From assembly GCF_047675955.1 (NCBI RefSeq), contig NC_132904.1, forward strand, positions 2,109,501 to 2,173,500: a stretch of DNA of 64,000 nucleotides. Direction: 5' to 3'. Below are positions 43,901-51,461 of this stretch, one piece after another. The notes below the pieces were generated by a model. The model saw only the letters and a program-made list of their open reading frames with translations. It was not told the origin of the DNA and searched no databases. Origin of the DNA: Chlorocebus sabaeus (taxonomy: Eukaryota > Chordata > Mammalia > Primates > Cercopithecidae). Numbering within the stretch: the stretch's first letter is position 1; the number at the start of each line of letters is the position of its first letter. The translations under genes and the position numbers were made by a program.

Positions 43901-46393
43901 GAGGGTGAGCCCTGACACCCTGCAGAGGCCTTCACAGCCTGCCCCAGTTGCCACCATCTCCAGGGTTCAGAGACAGGCCTGTCACCTCCCTTTTCTGGAA
44001 AGATGCCTCTGGGTGCCATGCCCTGGGGTGGCACTGAAAGTCCGGGATGGAAGCAGGACCCTGGGACACTGCGGGGACCCCCCTCGCATCCCTCCACCTG
44101 CTGGCTTCCTGCCCTCCCTGTTAGTCATCGTCCTCTGGTCACCAAGGTGCTGTGCCCGGCCCTAGGCTGGATGCTGGTAACCCAGAGTGAATTAGAAGTG
44201 GCCCGGCCTAGGGGAGCTAACGTGTGGCCCAAGATGGACACTCAGGACAGCTGGGAGATGGTACCTGCTGGGCCCAGAGCAGTGCCCGGGTGCCCACAGG
44301 GGCCAGCCCTGTCCCATTGGGCTTCACCTGCTTGTGCTGCCTTTCCCTAGAGCCCTGGGGGCTTCCCAGGAATGTGCTACACCCACCTCCCTGCTGCCCT
44401 GGCATTGACCTAGGTGGGCGCTGCAGCTCCATGGCCCCACAGAAGCTGCTTGTCCAGGCAGGGAGGGCCGGTCAGGGCGGGTGCCATGCCTGCTGCCCTC
44501 TCGCAGGACTGCCTTCAGGGCATCCGGAGCATCCTGAGGATACACCAGCAGGTCACCTCCAGCCTGACCAGCATCGGCCTGGCCCTCACGGTACCCCCTT
44601 GCCTCCCTCACCGCCCCTTCCCACCTCCTGCCCCTCAGCCTGCCCAGCCCCCCACTCAGATGGAATGGTGACCCGGAACAGGATCTCTGGTCTTGGGCCT
44701 CACTGGTTGCCAACCTTAGGGAGCTGGTCCGCTGTGACAGTGTTTGCCTCCTGCAGATGGGCCGCCCCCTCCCACTGCAGAGTCCTGAGGCTTTCTGGGG
44801 AGGGGCGCCCCCACTCTGGAGCAGCGGGGCAGCCCCGGGTGTCTCCCTCCCAGGTGTCCGCCTTGCTCCTCAGCTCCTTCCTGTGGTTTGCCGTCCGCTC
44901 TGGCTGCAGCTTGGATCGCAAGGGCAGATACACCCTGGCCCCACGGTAGGGCCCCCTGCTGCCCCCACCCTCTCTGGAAGGTCCTCCCCTGCTGCCCCCA
45001 CCCTCTCTGGAAGGTCCTTCAGCTCCGCTCGAGACGCATCTGCTCTGCCAGCCCCCTGCTGCCCCCACCCTCTCTGGAAGGTCCTCCAGCTCCACTCGAG
45101 ACACATCTGCTCTGCCAGCCACCGGGAGGGAGCCCCGGACCAAGCCGCAGGCTGATGCTGTAGAGGAAACGCTTTGGGGGTGACTGAGTGCCAGGGTGGG
45201 GTGGGAGACCTGGAGAGTTTCCAGACCCGATGCACTGCACCCCATAGTCCACATGGGGACCCCCCTTTGCTTGCACCAGGCCTTGCCAAGACCTGGAGAT
45301 GGATGCTTCTGGGCCCCCAGATTACAGCCCCAGGCCAGGATCTCTGTGCTTGAATACCCCAGAGCTCCTCATGCTTAGGCGACAGGGAGGGTCCAACCCG
45401 CAGCCAGGCAGCTCTTCCTGCCCCCACGGAGCTGGCCTGTCTCTGCCTGCCATGCCCATTAACCCACCCACTTGCTCTTCTTGGCCATCCAAGCCCCCAT
45501 CCCTGGGTCCTCTGCATTCTACAACAGCCTCACAGTCCCCCTAGAACATTCCACAGCAGCTCCATAATCCCTCTAGAACATTCTGCAACCCTGTGATCCC
45601 CTCTAGAACATTCCACAGTAGCCTCACAGGTCCCCTGTAGAACATTCCCCCACAGCCCCATGATCCCCTCTAGAACATTCCACAATAGCCCCACAGGTCC
45701 CCTGTAGAACATTCCACCACAGCCCCATGATCCCCTCTAGAACATTCCACAGTAGCCTCCCAGGTACCCTGTAGAACATTCCACCACAGCCTCATGATCC
45801 CCTTGCTCCTCAGAGCATGTGGCCACCAGCCCCAGGAGCCCAGCCTCTTCAGACGCTCCCAGGGTGGACCCGCACGTTGTCTCTGCTCCGAAGCAGATGC
45901 TATTGGTCCAAGAAGATACTCAGGTAGTCTTCGGTGGCTGCAGGACAACGATGCTGCACCTGGGCCCCTCTCCCGCCACCTGCCTGCCCACAGAGGTGAA
46001 GACGCCCCTGCTGTCAGCCCTCATGGGATCCCTGAGGGGAGGGACCGAGTTGTGAGGAGAGGAGGGAGTGAAGGACCAGCCAGAGAGCCAGGCTCCACTG
46101 GGAACAGACGCAAGGGTAGGGGTAGCTCACCAAATCCCTCCATGGGAACAGGCCAGGTGCAAGCACAAAGGAAGCCACGCTGGAGGCAGCAGCCCAGGGC
46201 TGACTTGCAGACACCGGTGGTCCACGCCCTGGAGGGCTCCACCCAGACACAAGCTGCAACGGTTTTCTATGCTGCATAAAAAGCAGCACAGATGTAAGGA
46301 CTGCAAGCAGTGACCATTTATGATCTCTCAGCTCTCCAGGGCAGAAGTCCCGGTGGGCTCAGCGGGTGCCCTGCGAGGGGTCTCTCGGGCTGA
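31874..46393 (+). CDS. TSPAN32: Tetraspanin 32, ten coding exons (full span)
   Basis: Spliced coding sequence assembled from GT-AG sites: 31874-31939, 32571-32685, 33714-33811, 38221-38295, 41965-42066, 42759-42845, 44507-44590, 44854-44945, 45814-45995, 46332-46393. This totals 963 nt, or 320 residues plus stop, the same length as human TSPAN32 (PHEMX/TSSC6). It has four membrane segments at about residues 15-37, 61-84, 94-111 and 199-224. The large extracellular loop carries the tetraspanin CCG (C155, C156, G157) plus C173 and C183; the usual PxSC motif is absent. The long C-terminal tail is cytoplasmic. Tetraspanins organise membrane microdomains; this one is haematopoietic and in mouse restrains T-cell proliferation and supports platelet alphaIIb-beta3 signalling. 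Confidence 0.97.
32571..32685 (+). CDS. TSPAN32: TSPAN32 coding exon 2
   Basis: Residues 23-60: the rest of TM1 and the small extracellular loop. The acceptor is CTATCCACAG, the donor GTAAGC at 32686, and the exon ends in phase 1. Confidence 0.96.
33714..33811 (+). CDS. TSPAN32: TSPAN32 coding exon 3
   Basis: Residues 61-93, covering TM2 (FSAGLSLVGLLTLGAVLSAA). The acceptor is CCAACCAG, the donor GTGAGT at 33812, phase 0. Confidence 0.96.
35023..35037 (+). promoter_or_regulatory. CTCF-like binding motif
   Basis: CCACCAGGGGGCGCC matches the CTCF core consensus (CCASYAGRKGGCRS) at every core position. Occupancy and methylation sensitivity (one CpG inside) are not shown by sequence. Confidence 0.6.
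35425..35675. repeat. (TG)n / TGTGCA-rich degenerate microsatellite
   Basis: Imperfect GTGTGT/GCATGTG repeats of about 250 bp in TSPAN32 intron 3. Confidence 0.85.
36207..36532. repeat. (GGA)n polypurine-polypyrimidine tract
   Basis: About 325 bp of A and G only on the plus strand, with very few interruptions. It is capable of triplex (H-DNA) formation. The Glu/Gly/Arg and Ser/Pro/Leu frames on the two strands are artefacts. Confidence 0.95.
36963..37090 (+). repeat. 64-bp tandem duplication
   Basis: Two direct copies offset by 64 bp, each starting CAGGGCACCAGCA and ending ACATCCCCAGG, with a few substitutions and a small indel. Confidence 0.85.
37900..38205 (+). repeat. Minisatellite of splice-acceptor-like units
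   Basis: About 15-17 imperfect units of 17-20 bp with the core CCCCCCACAGTGACCGG. It ends about 15 bp before the true exon 4 acceptor at 38220. Each unit reads C-run + ACAG, like a 3' splice site. Confidence 0.9.
38221..38295 (+). CDS. TSPAN32: TSPAN32 coding exon 4
   Basis: Residues 94-118, covering TM3 (FLCFSLAFCAQVQVMFW). The acceptor is CTGCCCCCAG and the donor GTGAGC at 38296; the exon is phase 0 on both sides. Confidence 0.96.
38296..41964 (+). other. TSPAN32: TSPAN32 intron 4
   Basis: A 3.7-kb GC-rich intron. Long frames exist in it (for example 39564-40424, whose end is a 9-bp repeat), but no domain or conserved family is visible. I recognise no Alu here. Confidence 0.85.
40302..40412 (+). 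repeat. 9-bp (GGCAGAGCA)n minisatellite
   Basis: About twelve imperfect 9-bp units, in intron 4. Confidence 0.85.
41965..42066 (+). CDS. TSPAN32: TSPAN32 coding exon 5
   Basis: Residues 119-152, the first part of the large extracellular loop (DAMLDTYDLVYEQAMKG). The acceptor is GGTGTAG and the donor ACA|GTGAGC. The last residue is T, where I recall V in human. Confidence 0.95.
42343..42480 (+). mobile_element. Alu left-monomer fragment (FLAM/AluJ-like)
   Basis: Starts 'ggggccaaacatagtggctcacgcc' and ends in an A-run after 'tgtctctactt'; one monomer only. It lies in TSPAN32 intron 5. Confidence 0.85.
42759..42845 (+). CDS. TSPAN32: TSPAN32 coding exon 6
   Basis: Residues 153-181 with the diagnostic CCG motif (C155-C156-G157) and C173. 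The acceptor is TTCTTGTAG and the donor GAG|GTGAGG, phase 0. Confidence 0.96.
44507..44590 (+). CDS. TSPAN32: TSPAN32 coding exon 7
   Basis: Residues 182-209: the last loop cysteine (C183) and the first part of TM4. The acceptor is CTCTCGCAG and the donor ACG|GTACCC (weak at +4 to +6). Confidence 0.95.
44854..44945 (+). CDS. TSPAN32: TSPAN32 coding exon 8
   Basis: Residues 210-239 plus two bases of R240: the rest of TM4 and the juxtamembrane basic stretch. The acceptor is CTCCCAG and the donor CG|GTAGGG. If the donor is not used, a TAG follows immediately (44947-44949), so a retained intron 8 gives a natural tail-less isoform. Confidence 0.95.
44951..45123 (+). repeat. Minisatellite at the exon 8 donor
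   Basis: Three to four copies of a GCTGCCCCCACCCTCTCTGG block in 38-bp and ~72-bp units. It starts within 6 bp of the exon 8 splice donor. Confidence 0.9.
45525..45800 (+). repeat. Minisatellite upstream of exon 9
   Basis: Units of about 32-36 bp with the core TAGAACATTCCACA. They are paired into a ~68-bp higher-order dimer that alternates 'cccctctagaacattcc' and 'cccctgtagaacattcc'. It ends about 13 bp before the exon 9 acceptor. Confidence 0.9.
45814..45995 (+). CDS. TSPAN32: TSPAN32 coding exon 9
   Basis: Residues 240 (last base) to 300 plus one base: the long cytoplasmic tail, Arg/Ser/Pro/Cys-rich. The acceptor is GCTCCTCAG and the donor AGAG|GTGAAG at 45996. If the donor is skipped, the frame stays open for about 95 more codons to 46279. 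Confidence 0.94.
46332..46393 (+). CDS. TSPAN32: TSPAN32 coding exon 10 and stop
   Basis: The last 20 residues (ALQGRSPGGLSGCPARGLSG), then TGA at 46391-46393. The acceptor is ATCTCTCAG. It aligns with the human C-terminus as I remember it, with three or so differences. No canonical AATAAA is evident in the next few hundred bases, so the 3' end is undefined. Confidence 0.92.
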
Positions 46394-46569
46394 CGTCAGG
46401 CCTTGGTGGGCTGCACTGTCATCTGGAGGCTCCAGAGAAGCGTCTGCCTCCAGGACCATTCAGGCTGTTGACAAGTCAGCTCCTCATGGCTGTAGGACTG
46501 AGGTTCCCACGTCCTTGTCCCTGCTCCCATGGCCCCTCCACCTTCAAACCAGCAATGGTGCATTCAGCA

Positions 46570-46905
46570 AATTGTGGTCAAATATACATCACATAAAATG
46601 TACCATCGTAACCATTTTTAAGTGTATGGTTTGTGGCATTACATACATTCACATCGCTGTGCAAACACACCACCATCTGTCTCCAGAACTTTCCATCTTC
46701 TCAAGATGAACCTCTGTCCCCAGTAAACACCAGCTCCCATTCTATGCCCTGGTCCCTGGCACCCACCATCCACTTTTTGTCTCCATGGATTCAGCTGCTC
46801 CAGGGACCTCATTTGTGTGGGGTCACACAGGATTTGTCCTTTTGTGTCTGGTTTATTTCACTTACTGTTATGTCCATAAGGTCCATCCACGTTGTAGCTT
46901 ATGTC
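46570..46905 (-). mobile_element. L1M 3' region fragment
   Basis: Minus-orientation L1M text ('tcacataaaatgtaccat', 'ccatttttaagtgtatggt', 'tccatccacgttgtagct'). An AluY interrupts it at the right edge. Confidence 0.8.
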
Positions 46906-47222
46906 AGAATTCTTTTTTTTTTTTTTTTTTTTTGAGACGGAGTCTCACTCTGTGCCCAGGCTGGAGTGCAGTGGATGGATCTCAGCTCACTGCAAGCTCC
47001 GCCTCCCGCGTTTACACCATTCTCCTGCCTCAGCCTCCCGAGTAGCTGGGACTACAGGCACCCGCCACCTCGCCAAGCTAGTTTTTGTACTTTTTAGTAG
47101 AGACGGGGTTTCACCGTGTTAGCCAGGATGGTCTCGATCTCCTGACCTCGTGATCTGCCCGTCTCGGCCTCCCAAAGTGCGGGGATTACAGGCTTGAGCC
47201 ACCGCGCCCGGCCAGAATTCTT
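46905..47222 (-). mobile_element. Young AluY-type insertion with 10-bp TSD
   Basis: A full-length minus-strand Alu flanked by perfect CAGAATTCTT at 46905-46914 and 47213-47222. It has the same young left-arm signature as the Alu at 14.9 kb. Confidence 0.92.
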
Positions 47223-47239
47223 GAAAGATAAATCTTATC

Positions 47240-47545
47240 AGCTTTCCCGTCATCTCACAGCCACATGGTCCAGGGATTAAGGCAGGACATTTAGTGGGGA
47301 GCGGGGAACATTTTAGATATTCTGCCTGCCACACCTACTCTTACTGGACGTTCAGACCACATCGATGACGAATTAGCTCTAATGGTCCCTAAATGTGTGC
47401 ACAATCTGCTTAAAATTCTAAGTCCTGGGTGGAATGCCAGCCAAGTTGGTTGGCCCAGCCTAGGCCAAGGCCCTAATGAAGCTGACAAAAGAGAAGGAAT
47501 GTCAAGGCCCTTCTAACTTCCATAGGGGGTGTGTGGCCCCATCCC
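47240..47545. repeat. Copy 1 of a diverged repeat (ERV-like?)
   Basis: It resembles 49775-50025 in order and orientation: 'catctcacagccacatggtccaggg', 'ttctaagtcctgggtgg', 'ttggcccagcctaggc', 'aaggccctaatg', 'gcccttctaac(t/c)tccatagggggtg'. Possibly part of an endogenous retroviral element; family not identified. Confidence 0.6.
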
Positions 47546-47680
47546 CCACCAACACCAGCTAAGAGGGACTCCCCCAAATAAGAGCGATCCTGTGATGAGC
47601 AGCCAGAGTGACACAGGCCAGCTACAGTCCACCCTGTCTTTCCAGTGACACTCTCACTTCCGAAAATGAGAACACTTCCA

Positions 47681-47832
47681 CCCGACACGCAGCGCCCCCG
47701 CCGCCGAAAACGCACGGGCCTGGCCTCCTCTGCCTGACACGCAGCGCCCCCGCCGCCGAAAACGCACGGGCCTGGCCGCCTCCGCCTGACATGCAGCGCT
47801 CCCACCACTGAAAACGCACAGCCTGGCCTCCA
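47681..47832 (+). repeat. 52-bp minisatellite, about three copies
   Basis: Units offset by exactly 52 bp (GACACGCAG at 47684 and 47736; GACATGCAG at 47788). CpG-rich; the first two copies are near identical and the third is diverged. Confidence 0.92.
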
Positions 47833-47839
47833 AAGGAGG

Positions 47840-48445
47840 ACACCAAAGGTCTCCTGGGTTCCACATGTGGTGACAGCCCAGGGTCTCTGGTGTTGGGCGT
47901 TCCCGCCGCTTCCGTCCTCAGCACGTCGCTGTTCTACAACCTATAGATTTAATGTGAAAGGAAGCACCAACAACACGTCCAATACACAGTCACCGTGGAA
48001 AGAAAAGGAGGGGAGAAAGGTGAGTTCCGTTCTGGTGAGGTTTAGACAGCACAATGAAAACAGAAACTTTGCCAGAAGCTCTAGATGCCTCACATCTGCA
48101 GCTGGTCATGAAACCGTGGGGTGTGTTCATGGCTCACATACTCCACACCCGTGTTTTCTCATCCAGGCAGCCCAATTCTTCACTCCTGCAGGGTCTGAGT
48201 CCTGAGCCTTGTTGCTGTGATTGTCCACCGATTTCATCCCTCGATTTGGCAGAATGGGGGAAGACCTGGGGGCCACCCAAGCTTGCCCATGTTCAGTAGT
48301 AAGGTCTCTGCTTCCTCTTATAAGGACCACCCTAGCTGTTCCCAAGGGCCCCTTAACCCACATGGCATCCACAATTTTCAGCTCCATCATTCCATGATTT
48401 ATTCTCTGACCAAAGCACTCCCCTGTTAGTTACTAAAATCTCCAA
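47840..48445. other. No gene recognised
   Basis: Intergenic sequence between the 52-bp minisatellite and the Alu cluster. Short frames without domains. Confidence 0.4.
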
Positions 48446-48449
48446 ACCA

Positions 48450-49225
48450 GGCCAGGCGCGGTGGGCTCACACCTGTAATGCCAACACTTTGGGAGGCCGA
48501 GGCAGGAGATGCTTGAAGCCAGGAGTTTGAGACCAGCCTGGGCTTGTTTCTACAACAACAAAAAGGAAATATTAGCCAGGCATGGTGGCACACACCTGTG
48601 GTCCCAGCTACTTGGGGGGCTGAGGTGGGAGGATCTCTTGAGCCCAGGAGGTCCGGGTTGCAGTGAGCCATGATCATAGCACTGCACTCCAGCCTGAGTG
48701 ACAGAGTGAGACCCTGTCCCAAAATACAGACAAATAGGCCGGGGGCAGTGGCTCACGCCTGTAATCCTAGCATTTTGGGAGGCCGAGGCAGGCGGATCTC
48801 TTGCAGTCAGGAGTTTGAAACCAGCCTGGCCAACATAGTGCAACCCCATCTCTACTAAAAATACAAAAAAATTAGCCAGTCATGGTGGCGAGTGCCTGTA
48901 ATCCCAGCTACTCAGCAGGCTGAGGCAGGAGAATCATTTGAACCTGGGAGGCAGAGGTTGCAGTGAGCCGAGATTACGCCACTGAACCCCGGCCTGGGCG
49001 ACAAGAGCAAAACTTCATCTCAAAAATAAATAAATAAATAATAAAAAATAAATAAATAAAGTACACAAAAATTAGCTGTGCATGGTGATGGGGGCCTGTA
49101 ATCCCAGCTACTGAGGAAGCTGAGGCAGGAGACTCGCTTGAACCCGGGTGGTGGAGGGTGTGGTGAACTGAGATTGTGCCACAGCACTCCAGCCTGGGTG
49201 ACAGAGCAAGAGTTTACCCCAAAAA
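48450..49225 (+). mobile_element. Cluster of three plus-strand Alus
   Basis: An older Alu at 48450-48736, a second full Alu at 48737-49061 with an (AAAT)n tail, then a right-arm Alu fragment at 49062-49225. All are head-to-tail in the same orientation. Confidence 0.9.
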
Positions 49226-49228
49226 AAG

Positions 49229-49270
<42 letters not shown>

Positions 49271-49280
49271 ATATATACAC
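49226..49280. repeat. (TA)n(TG)n microsatellite
   Basis: TATATATATA followed by about 13 TG units and TACATATATACACAT, grown from the tail of the Alu fragment. Confidence 0.95.
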
Positions 49281-49319
49281 ATAACTAACTAACTAAATAA
49301 TAATAAATAAAACAAATCT

Positions 49320-50140
49320 CCCAACCAGAAGAGTAAGGGCTAACCGGGCCCAGAGGCAAACCTTTTGTGAATGTTCTAACCATAAGTGCTGCCCTCACTC
49401 TCACCCCTAGGCCCCCAGCCTGTGGATTCTGGTTTGGGGGAACGGCACCATTCACCAGGGACCAGGACCATATGCTATAGGACCTCGCTGCAGTCTTGAG
49501 GTGGCATCTCCTAGCTGAGCTCCTACGTAATCCCGAGTGGTCCTGAGAAGCCAGATCACCATCCCGCAGGGGCGGGTCCTGTGGAGGGACAGGGTACATG
49601 GAACCCTAGTGAATCCCATGGTGTCTCCCCACTGCCCTGTCCTGCGGCTGTAAAGGCAATGCCTTGGCTAGAAACAGCAGTGCGTGCAGGAGCAGGCGGT
49701 AGGCTGGGAAGGAAAGCACCGGTGCTGGAGGAAGCAGTGCTAGTGGAAGGGAGTAGGTCCAGATCAAGAATCATCTTTCCCATCATCTCATAGTCACATG
49801 GTCCAGGGACGAAGACAGGACAGTAAGCGAGGAGAGGGGAACAGGATCATTTAAGACCACAGCTGGAAGATATCCCTGAATGTTTGCACAATTTGTTCAA
49901 GGTTCTAAGTCCCGAGTGGGACACCAAGTTGGCCCAGCCTAGGCTGAGGCCCTAATGTAGCTTAGCTAATAAGAGAGAAGGAATGCTGGGGCCCTTCTAA
50001 CCTCCATAGGGGGGTGTGGCCCCCCATGAAGTGGAAATAGTGCCAGTGGGGGAGCATCAAGGACCAGGGCCATATCCTATAGGACTTCACTGCAATCTTG
50101 CGGTGGCATCTCCCAGCTGTGCTCCTAAATGATCCTGTCC
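49320..50140. repeat. Second diverged repeat copy and internal duplicate
   Basis: 49775-50025 matches 47240-47545. In addition, 49440-49530 ('caggaccatatgctataggac', 'gaggtggcatctcc') matches 50045-50130 ('cagggccatatcctatagga', 'gcggtggcatctcc'). A block of this element therefore occurs twice within 600 bp. Unrecognised, perhaps ERV-internal. Confidence 0.55.
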
Positions 50141-50229
50141 TCCCTCTGCACTAAATGTCCTGCCTTCATCCCTGGGAAAAGCCAGACCCTCTCTATGAAA
50201 GGAGGTGTCCAAAGGCAGTCAGCCCATGG

Positions 50230-51344
50230 TCAGGTGACTGATCGGTCTCCCATGAGCTGTGGTTCCCTTCTGCAGGGCGGGACGGCACACTGCTGACCTT
50301 GATCGGGCATCAGCTACAGCGCAGGGGTGCCTGGAAGAGCTTGGCAGGCTGTCCCTGTGGCTGGGCCACGGCGGCTACCCTCCCCTCCATGTCTGCCTCA
50401 GGGCAGCACCAGCTCCCTTAGGGCAGAGGCTACCTGTCTGCCATAGGTTCCAAGAACCTTATTAGAGCTCAGTATCCAATGCACTTGACAGTAGACAATG
50501 CCCAGTCGTTCCACCTGCAGGACTCAGCAGACAAACAACACCCAAGTCAGACTACACCTGATGTCCCTGGACAGGGTCAGTCTCCACCCAGGCCCAGGGG
50601 ACGCCAAGCGCTGTATCTCCAAGCGAGAAGAGGTACTGGCCACAGAGGGCAAACTCTGCTCCCCTCGACGGGCACTGTGGCCTCCACTATGGCTTGGCTC
50701 AGGCTCCGAGGGTGCCTTGGTCAGCCAAGACCCCAAGAGGACCCTTGGGTCCCCGAGCCACAACAACTGAGTGGCTCAGCCCACACAGGAAAAGGACCAC
50801 ATGGGCATCATCACTGGCTGTGCCTCCTGTGGAAAGCAGGCCACCCGCTGGCGTACCTGGACACAGGGGAAGCACACACGCAAATGAGGTCTGTGTTTCC
50901 TCCAAAGAGTGCTGCACATGGATGACTTGGGGTACAGGACTGGTCCTTTACCACCACCGAGTGGGCATGCCCAGCTTTGTTGGACCCCAGAGAGAGCTTC
51001 AGGAGAAAGCAGGAATCTCTGTTTTCACAGGGTTTCCTTCTCACCCTGCCACACATGGTTTTTGTTAAAGCAACCTACAACTTCCTCCCCTCCAGGTCAC
51101 ATCAGCCCAATGTCCCGTGGGCTGGGGAGATGGTCAAGGTCCACATGGGCTAAATTATGACTGAGAGCTAGGGCATTCATGTAATCCCAAGGCGGGTCCA
51201 CACTGCTGTCCCTCCCAGTTAAGAGCAAACCACCTTTATGGTTTTCTACATGTTGGGATAGACTGAAAAACAACAACAAAACAGGTGTTTGCTGGCCAAA
51301 TAGCTGCTTTCCAGGACAAATGCCTGTGCTGATTTGTTCCAATT
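50230..51344 (-). pseudogene. Degenerate ERVL-like internal fragment
   Basis: The segment 51140-51235 ('taaattatgactgagagctaggg', 'cattcatgtaatccc', 'agttaagagcaaacca') resembles the reverse-transcriptase region seen at 22375-22465 on the minus strand. The upstream sequence continues in similar style. No open frame of useful length remains. The U6-L1 retrocopy inserted at its right edge. Confidence 0.5.
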
Positions 51345-51354
51345 AAGAAAACTG

Positions 51355-51461
51355 GTGCTCGCTTCAGCAGCACATACACTAAAATTGGAACCATACAGAG
51401 AAGATTAGCACGGTCCCTGTGCAAGGATGGCACGCAAACTCTTGATGCATTCCATATTTTT
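51355..51461 (+). pseudogene. RNU6: U6 snRNA retropseudogene (5' part of a U6-L1 chimera)
   Basis: A full-length 107-nt U6 copy from GTGCTCGCTTC to CCATATTTTT. By eye it has about 11 substitutions and no indels relative to U6. It has no recognisable PSE/TATA promoter at the right spacing and is fused directly to L1 ORF2 sequence, so it is a retrotransposed copy and not an active gene. Confidence 0.93.

Noticed and set aside
44224..44949. 241-codon plus-strand frame over TSPAN32 exon 8
   Set aside because: Only the last 30 codons (exon 8) are real coding sequence. The upstream part is intron 7 and exon 7 in the wrong frame.
51355..51461. Functional U6 snRNA gene
   Set aside because: About 11 substitutions, no upstream PSE/TATA at the normal spacing, and direct fusion to L1 ORF2.
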